DNA of 39,661 nucleotides from Amycolatopsis acididurans (GTDB lineage Bacteria > Actinomycetota > Actinomycetes > Mycobacteriales > Pseudonocardiaceae): NCBI RefSeq assembly GCF_012328925.1, contig NZ_JAAXLS010000058.1:1-39661 (forward strand), given 5' to 3'. Every line of letters begins with the position of its first letter. The stretch's first letter is position 1. Under the pieces are notes generated by a model. The model did no database searches, was not told the origin of the DNA, and worked only from the letters and a program-made list of their open reading frames with translations. Positions 10,605 through 17,314 of this stretch are shown here, one piece after another. A program made the position numbers and the translations under genes.

Positions 10605-10862
10605 TCATCGCAGTGTTGCGCTGACCGGCACCGCCGCGCGGAGGGACTCCAGCGGCAGGCCCACCGCGTCGGCCACCGCGACCACCGTGAAGAACGCCGG
10701 GGTGGGGATACGCCCGGTCTCGATCTTGCGCAGGGTTTCCACCGAGATGCCGGCCTCGGCGGCCACCTCCCCCATGCTCCGGCTTCCCCGGGCCTCGCGG
10801 AGGACGGCGCCGAGCCGCTCACCGCGTTCACGTTCGGCTTCGGTCAGCGGCACTCGCACCAT
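10605..10862 (-). CDS. Small XRE-family helix-turn-helix regulator
   Basis: An 85-residue DNA-binding protein that is almost entirely an XRE helix-turn-helix: AEAGISVETLRKIETGRIPTP contains the recognition helix, preceded by SMGEVA. It has no ligand or metabolic domain. Start choice: TAAACT (10869-10874, minus strand) ends 6 nt before ATG 10862 and there is no Shine-Dalgarno, which fits a leaderless start at that ATG; a GTG at 10868 would add two residues. The promoter region overlaps a cluster of DnaA-box-like sequences. Its target genes are unknown. It is convergent with pckG. Confidence 0.88.
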   Translation of the reverse strand: MVRVPLTEAERERGERLGAVLREARGSRSMGEVAAEAGISVETLRKIETGRIPTPAFFTVVAVADAVGLPLESLRAAVPVSATLR

Positions 10863-10937
10863 GTCCACAGTTTAGTGCGCGAATTCTCCACAGCTTGTGG
10901 ACAACCCTGTGCACAGCCTGTGGACGGGTGTGGAAGC
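10861..10937. promoter_or_regulatory. Cluster of DnaA-box-like 9-mers
   Basis: Five to six matches to the high-GC actinobacterial DnaA box (TTGTCCACA) lie within 77 bp: ATGTCCACA 10861-10869 (+), TTCTCCACA 10884-10892 (+), TGTGGACAA 10896-10904 (perfect box on minus), CTGTGCACA 10907-10915 (+), TGTGGACGG 10919-10927 (minus) and a weaker TGTGGAAGC from 10929. They cover the promoter of the XRE gene. No dnaA or dnaN gene is nearby, so this is not the normal oriC. DnaA binding is inferred from the motif alone. Confidence 0.6.
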
Positions 10938-11013
10938 CGAGACCGGAACGAGATTCGGCAATCGGCAACGCCCTGCATGATCGACACGTCTCAGTGAGGC
11001 AGGGAGGTGGGAA

Positions 11014-11151
11014 ATGGTGCTCGCAGGTGCGGCGATGTTCGTGCTGGCACTGGGTTACCTGGTGCTCGCCGTGATGTCCGGCAGCTTCGGAAACGACGAG
11101 GGCCCCGCCGAGCCGGAACTCGACAGGGCCCTCGAAGAGGTCGTCAGCTAG
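11014..11151 (+). CDS. 45-residue single-pass membrane protein
   Basis: A small open frame with GGGAGG (11002-11007) six nt before its ATG. Residues 1-22 are hydrophobic (MVLAGAAMFVLALGYLVLAV), followed by a short acidic tail (GNDEGPAEPELDRALEEVVS). This gives one transmembrane helix with an acidic tail that is probably cytosolic or periplasmic; topology is unsure. The DnaA-box cluster lies upstream. Its stop overlaps the stop of the convergent peptidase gene by 4 bp. No family is recognised. Confidence 0.65.
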   Translation: MVLAGAAMFVLALGYLVLAVMSGSFGNDEGPAEPELDRALEEVVS

Positions 11152-12749
11152 GCGCCTTTGGGAACCGGCAGCGGCATGCCGGGCAGGCTCTGGTCGTTGG
11201 GCACGATCCCGTCGACGAGGTAGTCCTCCACAACCTTGTCCACCGCCGCGTTGCCACCGGCGTAGATGCCGTGGTCACCCTCGCCGGTCACCGTGATCAT
11301 CCGGGAGTTCTGGAACGCCTTGTGCGCGCGCTCGGCGCCCTCGATCGGGGTGGCCGGGTCGTGCGTGGCCTGGACCATCAGCACCGGCGGCACCCCGGCC
11401 CCGTTCATCACCGGCAGCGGCTCCGGCTGGTTCTTCCAGAAGATGCACGGCTGGATCAGCCAGCCCCAGCCCAGCAGCGGGTACTTCGGGCCCAGCTCGT
11501 CGGACTGCTTGATGGCGGTCTGCTTGTCGCCGACCCACGGCCCCTCGTTGCAGGGGATCGTCCAGAAGCTGGCGTTGTAGGCGTCGTCGTAGTCGCTCGG
11601 CACGACCAGCGGCTGCGGGCCGATCGCCTTCTCCGCCGCCTTGCTGGCGGAGAGCTTCTCCTTCGCGCTCGCCTGCTGCTCGGCGGGCGCGTTCTGGGTC
11701 AGCGTCCGCACGTCCACCAGGAACTGCGCCAGTTCGGGGAAGGACTTCTTGCTGTAGAGCTCCGAGGAGATCAGCGAATCCAGCTCGTTCGCCGACAGCT
11801 TGGTGCCCTCGATGTCGACCGGGTTCTTCGACAGCGCGTAGCGCACGTTCTCGTAGGTCTGGCGGGCGTCCTCACCGGTGGCGCCGTAGTGGTAGAGGTT
11901 GTCGTACTGCGCCATCCACGGCAGGAAGTCCTCGCGCCACCGGCGCTCGAAGCCCATCGGCTGCCAGTCGAAGGACTTCTGCCAGGTGGTGGTGAACTCG
12001 GTGTTGGAGTCGAGCACGAAATGCTCCGCGCGGTCCGGGAAGGCCTGCGCGTAGTGCGCGCCCAGCCACGTGCCCGCCGAGTAGCCGACCCAGTTGACCT
12101 TCTGCCTGCCCAGCAGCACCCGCAGCAGGTCCAGGTCGTGCACGGTCTCGTTGGTGTTGATGTACGGACCGAGATCGCCCGATTTCACCTGGCACGACTC
12201 GGCCGCGTACTTCGTCGCGTCCTCGATCAGGTTCAGGTTGTCGTGGCTGCGGTCGCGCGGGTCCAGCGTGCTGCCGGTGCCGATCGCGCCGCCGCAGGTG
12301 ATGTTCGTGCTCTTCCCGGTGCCGCGCGGGTCGAAGCCGACGATCTCCTGGTGCTCGCGCAGCTTCGGCTGGTTGCGCAGCCGCGCCGGGAACAGCCTGC
12401 CCGGCGCACCGGGGCCGCCGGGGTTGACCAGCACGCTGGCCGTGGCGTCGCCGGTGGCCTTCAGCCTGCTGACCGCGATCGTGAGGTCGATCTTGTCGCC
12501 GGGCCGGGACCAGTCGCGAGGGGTGTTGTAGGTGGCGCATTCGATGCCCTCGGCGCCCTGCGGCGGGGTCTGCCCGGACAGCTCGTCCGGCGTGCAGGTG
12601 TGCCAGTTCAGCACCTGGTTCGCGTACCGGTCGGGGATGCCGGTCGAGTTCAGCGGTTCCCCGGTCGGTTGCGCGAAGGCCGCCGTGTTCGCCGCCAGCA
12701 GGGTGCCGGCCAGTGCCGGGATCACCACCGCATAGCGCAGTCGCCTCAT
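11148..12749 (-). CDS. Secreted alpha/beta-hydrolase, TAP/SlpD-like peptidase
   Basis: A 533-residue exported hydrolase of the tripeptidyl aminopeptidase (S33, TAP-like) group. An N-terminal signal peptide (RRLR, then a hydrophobic core to AFA-Q at about 26-27) directs secretion. The oxyanion-hole motif NPGGPG is at 109-114, the nucleophile Ser224 is in GYSAG, Asp464 in HDPATP and His493 in GDHG. The C-terminal TAP-like domain closes the fold. The role is probably trimming N-terminal peptides outside the cell for nutrition or protein maturation (family knowledge). ATG 12749 has AGGGGCGG upstream. Two direct repeats sit in its promoter region. Confidence 0.93.
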   Translation of the reverse strand: MRRLRYAVVIPALAGTLLAANTAAFAQPTGEPLNSTGIPDRYANQVLNWHTCTPDELSGQTPPQGAEGIECATYNTPRDWSRPGDKIDLTIAVSRLKATGDATASVLVNPGGPGAPGRLFPARLRNQPKLREHQEIVGFDPRGTGKSTNITCGGAIGTGSTLDPRDRSHDNLNLIEDATKYAAESCQVKSGDLGPYINTNETVHDLDLLRVLLGRQKVNWVGYSAGTWLGAHYAQAFPDRAEHFVLDSNTEFTTTWQKSFDWQPMGFERRWREDFLPWMAQYDNLYHYGATGEDARQTYENVRYALSKNPVDIEGTKLSANELDSLISSELYSKKSFPELAQFLVDVRTLTQNAPAEQQASAKEKLSASKAAEKAIGPQPLVVPSDYDDAYNASFWTIPCNEGPWVGDKQTAIKQSDELGPKYPLLGWGWLIQPCIFWKNQPEPLPVMNGAGVPPVLMVQATHDPATPIEGAERAHKAFQNSRMITVTGEGDHGIYAGGNAAVDKVVEDYLVDGIVPNDQSLPGMPLPVPKGA

Positions 12750-12761
12750 GTCCGCCCCTTA

Positions 12762-12793
12762 GTCACGTGTCGAAGTCGTTTGGTCACTTGTCG
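12762..12793. promoter_or_regulatory. Direct repeat upstream of the secreted peptidase
   Basis: GTCACGTGTCG (12762-12772) and GTCACTTGTCG (12783-12793) are 10/11 identical and start 21 bp apart, two helical turns. They lie upstream of the peptidase ATG and may be the site of a regulator that binds one face of DNA. Confidence 0.45.
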
Positions 12794-12933
12794 CGGTCGA
12801 TCATTAGTAACCGGAGTAGCCGACCTCGGCAACCTGCGTAAGTCGGGCGTTTTGCTGATCGAATCGATATCTCAGACGGGCGCGACGGGGACTAAGGTTC
12901 GTCAGGCACAAAGTACGTCCAAGCGAGGTTCCA

Positions 12934-13212
12934 ATGTCTGGCAAAGCCGCCGGGAGGGTGAGCGGGCTGATCTTCAGCCCGTGGAATCTCTTCCTGCTCG
13001 TCCCGCTGCTGATGTTGATCACGCCGTGGTTCAACTTCGACAAGCCGAGGTTGCTCGGACTGCCGTTCTTCTACTGGTATCAGTTCCTCTTCGTGATCGT
13101 CGGCGTGGTCTGTGTGGCCATCGTGTACGTCGCGACCAGGGACAAGCCGGTGGTCAAGGGCAAGCCTGACCTGCTGGCGGTCGAAGAACTGGACGAAGGT
13201 GAGGACAAGTGA
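12934..13212 (+). CDS. DUF3311 small membrane protein, symporter partner
   Basis: A 92-residue protein with two hydrophobic helices (about 14-32 and 44-67) and an acidic C-terminus. It matches the DUF3311 family, which is found next to sodium/solute symporters of the monocarboxylate (MctP/MctC) type and is thought to be an accessory subunit. The symporter start GTG overlaps its stop (GTGA), so the two are co-translated. The ATG is preceded by only a weak GAGG. The family call is strong; the accessory role is inferred from conserved neighbourhood. Confidence 0.85.
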   Translation: MSGKAAGRVSGLIFSPWNLFLLVPLLMLITPWFNFDKPRLLGLPFFYWYQFLFVIVGVVCVAIVYVATRDKPVVKGKPDLLAVEELDEGEDK

Positions 13213-14888
13213 AGACACTCGCGCTGGCACCGGGAAGTGGCCTGGAGTGGACTCAACTGTCCATCTTCATCGTCCTGTTCCTGGTCATCACCGTGCTGGG
13301 CTTCCTTGCCGCACGCTGGAAGGCCGCGGCGTCGCTGGACCATCTGGACGAATGGGGTCTCGGCGGGCGCAAGTTCGGCGCGTGGATCACGTGGTTCCTG
13401 GTCGGCGGTGACCTCTACACCGCTTACACGTTCGTGGCCGTGCCCGCCTTGGTCTTCGGTGCCGGCGCGCTCGGCTTCTACGCGCTGCCGTACACGGTCA
13501 TTCTCTACCCGATCGTGTTCCTCCCGGCGCTGCGCATGTGGTCGGTTTCGCGGTCGCGGGGCTACGTCACGCCCGCCGACTTCGTGCGTGGCCGCTACGG
13601 CTCGCCGACGCTGGCGCTGCTGATCGCACTCACCGGCATCGTCGCGACGATGCCCTACATCGCGCTGCAGCTCGTCGGTCTCGAGGCCGTGCTGCGCACG
13701 ATGGGCCTCAACGGCGGCGGCATCGTCGGCCACCTGCCGCTCCTGGTCGCGTTCATCATCCTGGCGCTCTACACCTACCAGTCGGGTCTGCGCGCCCCGG
13801 CGCTGATCGCGTTCGTCAAGGACGGCCTGATCTACGTCGTGATCCTGGTCGCCGTGTTCTACCTGCCCGCGAAGCTGGGCGGCTGGTCGCACATCTTCGA
13901 CGTGAGCGCGCAGAACCTGGCGCAACCGAGCCCCAGCACGGGCAAGCCGAAGGGGTCGATCGTCCTGACGGCGACCAACCAGCTGCAGTACGTGACGCTG
14001 GCGCTGGGTTCGGCGCTGGCGCTGTTCCTGTACCCGCACTCGGTGACCGGCGTGCTCGCCTCGCGCGGCCGGAAGGTGATCAAGCGGAACATGATGGCGC
14101 TGCCGGCGTACTCGTTCCTGCTCGGCCTGCTGGCCCTGCTCGGCTACGTCGCGATCGCGGGTGGGGTCAAGCCGATCACCAACGCGGCGACCGGCAATGC
14201 GGACTCGAACACGATCGTGCCCGTGCTGTTCGACCTGAAGTTCCCGTCGTGGTTCGCGGGCATCGCGTTCGCCGCGATCGGTATCGGCGCACTGGTGCCC
14301 GCGGCGATCATGTCGATCGCCGCGGCGAACCTGTGGACCCGCAACATCTACAAGGAGTATCTGAGGCGGGACGCCACGCCCCGGCAGGAGGCGAAGCAGG
14401 CCAAGATCGCCTCGCTGGTGGTGAAGTTCGGTGCGGTCGCGTTCATCCTGTTCATCGATCCGCAGTTCTCGATCGACCTGCAGCTCATCGGCGGTGTGCT
14501 GATCCTGCAGACGTTGCCCGCGGTGGCGATCGCGCTGTACACGCGCTGGTTCCACCGCATCGGCCTGATCGCGGGCTGGGTCGTGGGCATGGCGTGGGGC
14601 GTGTACATGCTGTACACGATCCCGAACCCGGCGACCAAGCACCTGCACTTCGGCGGTTCGGCCCTGCCGGTGGGCAACCTGTCGCTCTTCGGCTGGCACC
14701 CCTTCGCCGGGTCCACGGTCCAGATCTACCCCGGTTTCGTGGCGCTGGTCGCGAACCTGGTGGTGGCCGTGATCGTCACCGTGATCGCGCGGGCGTTCAA
14801 GGTGTTCAACGGCCTCGACGAGACCGAGGGCACGGACTACCACGCCGACGAGCACGACAAGGATCTGCGCCCGATCGGTGTGCACTGA
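13209..14888 (+). CDS. Sodium:solute symporter, monocarboxylate (MctP/MctC) type
   Basis: A 559-residue sodium:solute symporter with about 13 membrane helices. The conserved opening WGLGGRKFGAWITWFLVGGDLYTAYTF (residues about 45-72) is typical of members that take up acetate, lactate, pyruvate or propionate. The DUF3311 gene in front supports this subgroup. The C-terminus is a soluble acidic tail (DETEGTDYHADEHDKD). Start GTG 13209 follows GGTGAGG. An organic-acid importer fits functionally with pckG nearby, since growth on such acids needs gluconeogenesis, but the genes are not one operon. Confidence 0.93.
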   Translation: MKTLALAPGSGLEWTQLSIFIVLFLVITVLGFLAARWKAAASLDHLDEWGLGGRKFGAWITWFLVGGDLYTAYTFVAVPALVFGAGALGFYALPYTVILYPIVFLPALRMWSVSRSRGYVTPADFVRGRYGSPTLALLIALTGIVATMPYIALQLVGLEAVLRTMGLNGGGIVGHLPLLVAFIILALYTYQSGLRAPALIAFVKDGLIYVVILVAVFYLPAKLGGWSHIFDVSAQNLAQPSPSTGKPKGSIVLTATNQLQYVTLALGSALALFLYPHSVTGVLASRGRKVIKRNMMALPAYSFLLGLLALLGYVAIAGGVKPITNAATGNADSNTIVPVLFDLKFPSWFAGIAFAAIGIGALVPAAIMSIAAANLWTRNIYKEYLRRDATPRQEAKQAKIASLVVKFGAVAFILFIDPQFSIDLQLIGGVLILQTLPAVAIALYTRWFHRIGLIAGWVVGMAWGVYMLYTIPNPATKHLHFGGSALPVGNLSLFGWHPFAGSTVQIYPGFVALVANLVVAVIVTVIARAFKVFNGLDETEGTDYHADEHDKDLRPIGVH

Positions 14889-14903
14889 TCTAGTCTCGGA
14901 ACC

Positions 14904-15476
14904 ATGAGTGAGGTGAGCCGCTTCCCGGTCGTGGAGCTCGACGAGCTGCCGGACGATCTCCGCGACCGGGTCGGCGCGATCGCGGAGAAGTCCGGGTTCG
15001 TGCCGAACATCTTCCGTGCGCTCGGGCACCGGCCCGCGGAGCTGCGGGCGTTCCTCGACTATCACGACGCGTTGATGGAGCGCCCCGGCGGGCTGACGAA
15101 GGCGGAGCGTGAGCTGGTCGTCGTCGCCACGTCCGGGGCGAACCACTGCACGTACTGCGTGGTGGCGCACGGCGCGATCCTGCGGATCAGGGCGAAGGAC
15201 CCGGAGCTGGCGGACCGGGTGTCGAGCAACCCGTGGCAGGTGGAACTGGACAAGCGGGGCCGCGCGATCGTGGATCTCGCGCTCGCCCTCGCGCACGATT
15301 CGCACCTGTTCGGCGAGGGCGATCTGGAGGTCGCCCGCGCGGCGGGGCTGACCGAGGACGAGATCTGGGACGTCGGATCGATCACGGCGTTGTTCGCGAT
15401 GTCGAACCGGCTGGCCCATCTGACCGCGCTGCGCCCGAACCCGGAGTTCTACGGGATGGGCCGGCAGACGCGGTAG
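14904..15476 (+). CDS. AhpD/CMD-family peroxidase-related protein
   Basis: A 190-residue carboxymuconolactone-decarboxylase-like protein of the peroxidase-related subgroup. The redox motif has Cys82-x2-Cys85-x3-His89 (HCTYCVVAHG) with the acidic residues of KAERE before it, as in AhpD active sites. These proteins reduce peroxides or support alkylhydroperoxidase cycles. It starts 15 nt after the symporter stop, yet TAGTCT (14891-14896) ends 7 nt before the ATG and there is no ribosome binding site, so it probably has its own leaderless promoter. Its 3' end overlaps the convergent zinc-ribbon gene by 28 bp. Confidence 0.88.
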   Translation: MSEVSRFPVVELDELPDDLRDRVGAIAEKSGFVPNIFRALGHRPAELRAFLDYHDALMERPGGLTKAERELVVVATSGANHCTYCVVAHGAILRIRAKDPELADRVSSNPWQVELDKRGRAIVDLALALAHDSHLFGEGDLEVARAAGLTEDEIWDVGSITALFAMSNRLAHLTALRPNPEFYGMGRQTR

Positions 15477-15628
15477 AACGCCGCTCCGGTCAGCAGCACC
15501 GCCGGATGCCCCTGCGGGCAGTGCCCGCTGACCGAGATCACGCCGGGCGCGAGGTTGTGCACCCACTCGACCTCGTCGAGGCCCATGAGGGTCCGCCGAT
15601 CGCAGGTCGGGCAGTACACGACGACCAT
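15449..15628 (-). CDS. Small zinc-ribbon-like protein
   Basis: A 59-residue protein beginning MVVVYCPTCDRRTLMGLDEV. Cys6 and Cys9 form a CxxC pair; a second possible metal pair is in HCPQGHP, and a further Cys lies near the end. Spacing suggests a treble-clef or ribbon zinc site, though the second half is not a clean CxxC. It starts 2 nt after the stop of the MarR-GNAT gene, so it is probably translated by coupling. No function is recognised; a zinc-binding accessory role is inferred. Confidence 0.6.
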   Translation of the reverse strand: MVVVYCPTCDRRTLMGLDEVEWVHNLAPGVISVSGHCPQGHPAVLLTGAAFYRVCRPIP

Positions 15629-15630
15629 CG

Positions 15631-16554
15631 CTACAACTCGCGTCGCCAGGTCTCGCCGACCAGGTCGTGGCCGTAGTGCCGCGCGGGCTCGCGCTCGACG
15701 ATCTCGAAACCGGCCTTGCGGTAGATGCCGCGCGCGGCTTCCAGCACGTTGTAGGTTTCCAGCTCCATCGCGCGGTATCCGGCCGCCCGCGCGAACTCGA
15801 TGCATTCGGAGACGAGCCGTTTGCCGACGCCTCGGCCGCGGGCGCGGGGTTCGAGCAGCAGCAGCCGCAGCTGGGCGGTCTTGTCGTCGCGGCCGCGGGA
15901 ACACGCGACCGACCCGGCCCGCTCGCCGTCGAGTTCGGCGATCCACGTCGCCTTGTGTGGTTCGTCGCCGGTGACGTAGTCGGCGATGATCCGCGCGACC
16001 CGTGCCTCGAACGTCGCGTCCCAGCCGTATTCCTGCGCGTAGAGCGCCCCGTGCCGCTGCACGATCCAGCCGAAGTCGCCAGCCCGCGGAGGACGCAGCA
16101 CGACCGGCGACGGTTCGGGCTCGCCGAACATGCCGGTGATGGCGCGCATCGAGCCGAGCAGGCGGCGCTGATCCTCGTCGCTCAGTGGGCGGAGTAGGTC
16201 GCTGATCTGGTCGATCGTGCGTTGTTCGAGGGAATGCTGGGCCTCGCGGCCGCTGTCGGTGAGGCGGATGACCTGGCGCCGCGCGTCGCTGGCGGATTTC
16301 TCGCGGACGAGCAGCCCGCGTCCTTCGAGGCGGCTGAGGAGGCGACTGGCGTACCCGGCGTCGAGCCCGAGTCGGCTACGCAGCTCGGTCACCTCCGTGA
16401 CCCCTTGCTGCTCCAGCTCGTACAGCACCCGGGCCTCGCTCAGCGGGTAGGACGTCCCGACGAGCCCCTCGTCGAGGGCCCCGATGACCCCGGTGTAGAG
16501 CCGGTTGAACGCCCTGACCTGGGCGACTCGCTCCACCAGCACCTGATCCTGCAA
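15631..16554 (-). CDS. MarR regulator fused to GNAT acetyltransferase
   Basis: A 307-residue two-domain protein. Residues 1-140 are a MarR winged helix (LSEARVLYELEQQ, then DAGYASRLLSRLEGRGLLVREKSASDARR with the DxR wing). Residues 150-307 are a GNAT N-acetyltransferase with the acetyl-CoA motif EPRARGRGVGKRL. This fusion is a known actinobacterial architecture; ligand and acetyl acceptor are unknown. I chose TTG 16554 because GGGGTGG lies upstream and the preceding frame has no better start. A TTGAC palindrome directly upstream fits self-repression. Confidence 0.88.
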   Translation of the reverse strand: MQDQVLVERVAQVRAFNRLYTGVIGALDEGLVGTSYPLSEARVLYELEQQGVTEVTELRSRLGLDAGYASRLLSRLEGRGLLVREKSASDARRQVIRLTDSGREAQHSLEQRTIDQISDLLRPLSDEDQRRLLGSMRAITGMFGEPEPSPVVLRPPRAGDFGWIVQRHGALYAQEYGWDATFEARVARIIADYVTGDEPHKATWIAELDGERAGSVACSRGRDDKTAQLRLLLLEPRARGRGVGKRLVSECIEFARAAGYRAMELETYNVLEAARGIYRKAGFEIVEREPARHYGHDLVGETWRREL

Positions 16555-16577
16555 CGTTGACCACCCCAACCATTCCG

Positions 16578-16596
16578 TTGACGCAGTCAAAGAATA
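16578..16596 (-). promoter_or_regulatory. Probable MarR operator and -10 of the MarR-GNAT gene
   Basis: The dyad TTGAC-GCA-GTCAA (16578-16590) lies directly beside TATTCT (16591-16596 on minus), a good -10. Binding there would cover the transcription start, the usual arrangement of MarR self-repression. A further TTGAC half-site is at 16557-16561. Operator function is inferred from position and symmetry. Confidence 0.6.
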
Positions 16597-16797
16597 GCCC
16601 CGGAAGAACACGCGGCGTCAAGTCTTTTGGGTGTTTTGGGGGGAAGAGATGTCCTCGCCTGCCAGTTGGAGATATCACGTAGCCCCAGGCCCGCAAGCAC
16701 AAGCGAGCGACGCGAGCGACGCGAGCCCGCCAGCGAATGCTGGTCCAACGACAACGCACCCAGCTCACCAAGGCTGAGGAGCTCGCACCGTGGGGGT

Positions 16798-16816
16798 GTG
16801 GGGGGTCGCCCCCCAC
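16798..16816. terminator. Compact GC hairpin
   Basis: GTGGGGGG-TCG-CCCCCCAC is a perfect 8-bp stem with a 3-nt loop. It lies just downstream (minus direction) of the candidate small RNA and upstream of the MarR-GNAT promoter, so it may be a second, U-less terminator shielding that promoter. Confidence 0.5.
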
Positions 16817-16817
16817 T

Positions 16818-16918
16818 ACAAAGAAAGGCCCCCGGGAAGACGCAAAGCGTCGAACAGGGGGAACCTTGGAAACCCCGTGATGCTGCCAGGTCGGGGGTCC
16901 GCCAGCATCACGGGGTCG
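16818..16918 (-). ncRNA. Candidate structured small RNA, 6C-like
   Basis: Read on the minus strand, a perfect 14-bp stem (16872-16885 with 16903-16916) encloses a 17-nt loop containing GGACCCCCGACC. A short TTTCCAAGG linker leads to a second structure in which CCCCC (minus strand of 16857-16861) pairs with GGGGG (minus strand of 16829-16833) around an inner GACGC/GCGTC stem. It ends in CCTTTCTTTGT, a terminator-like tail. Two C-rich hairpins ending in a terminator resemble the actinobacterial 6C RNA class, but I cannot run a covariance model and the second C-run is in a stem, not clearly a loop. No clear promoter was found. Confidence 0.5.
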
Positions 16919-16990
16919 TAATGGGTATCGCCGGTTTCCTTCTCGGCGTTACACCGTAGCCATCTTGTGGCTTAGGTCACTGTATCCGCG

Positions 16991-17140
16991 TCAGCGCGTG
17001 TGCGCCTGGCGGGCCTGCGCGATGGCGATCAGCTCCTGCCGCATCGTGACGGTGGCCGCGGTGTCGATCGCGTGGTTGATCGCGCGGCGAGTGCGGGCCT
17101 GGGCCCGGCGGGCGCGGAGTTTGGCGGCGATGTTCGTCAT
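16991..17140 (-). CDS. 49-residue basic helical protein
   Basis: A short open frame starting MTNIAAKLRARRAQARTRR, highly basic in its first half and followed by an amphipathic helix (AINHAIDTAATVTMRQELIAIAQ). I think similar 50-residue proteins occur in other actinobacteria, but I cannot verify this. GAGAGGG lies 12 nt upstream of ATG 17140; ATG 17152 in the same frame would add four residues. It lies between the candidate small RNA and the AAA ATPase gene, all on the minus strand. Nucleic-acid binding is possible from charge; function unknown. Confidence 0.5.
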   Translation of the reverse strand: MTNIAAKLRARRAQARTRRAINHAIDTAATVTMRQELIAIAQARQAHTR

Positions 17141-17291
17141 CGGGTGCTGCATCCCTCTCTTGTTCGAGTACCTCCAGTATGCGCCTTCTTTCACAAGCGG
17201 TCCCATGATCATTCGGTGACATGGCACACGTGCCGATGAATCGTCGGATCCGAGGCCATATTGCGGACGATGTTGATATCTAGCCGAAATA

Positions 17292-17298
17292 CTAGAAA
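17292..17298. repeat. CTAGAAA motif downstream of the AAA ATPase gene
   Basis: ACTAGAAA with a nearby second CTAG (17281 region) lies just 3' of the ATPase gene. It matches the cluster upstream of that gene (18530-18617). CTAG is rare in DNA of this GC content. Confidence 0.45.
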
Positions 17299-17314
17299 TG
17301 CGTAGAGAACCCGA

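Noticed and set aside
13080..15566. 828-codon minus-strand frame opposite the symporter and AhpD genes
   Set aside because: Composition is Arg/Asp/Gln-biased without domains; the plus strand is clearly coding.
16703..16720. GCGAGCGAC tandem repeat (two and a bit units)
   Set aside because: Too short and GC-simple to mean more than chance.
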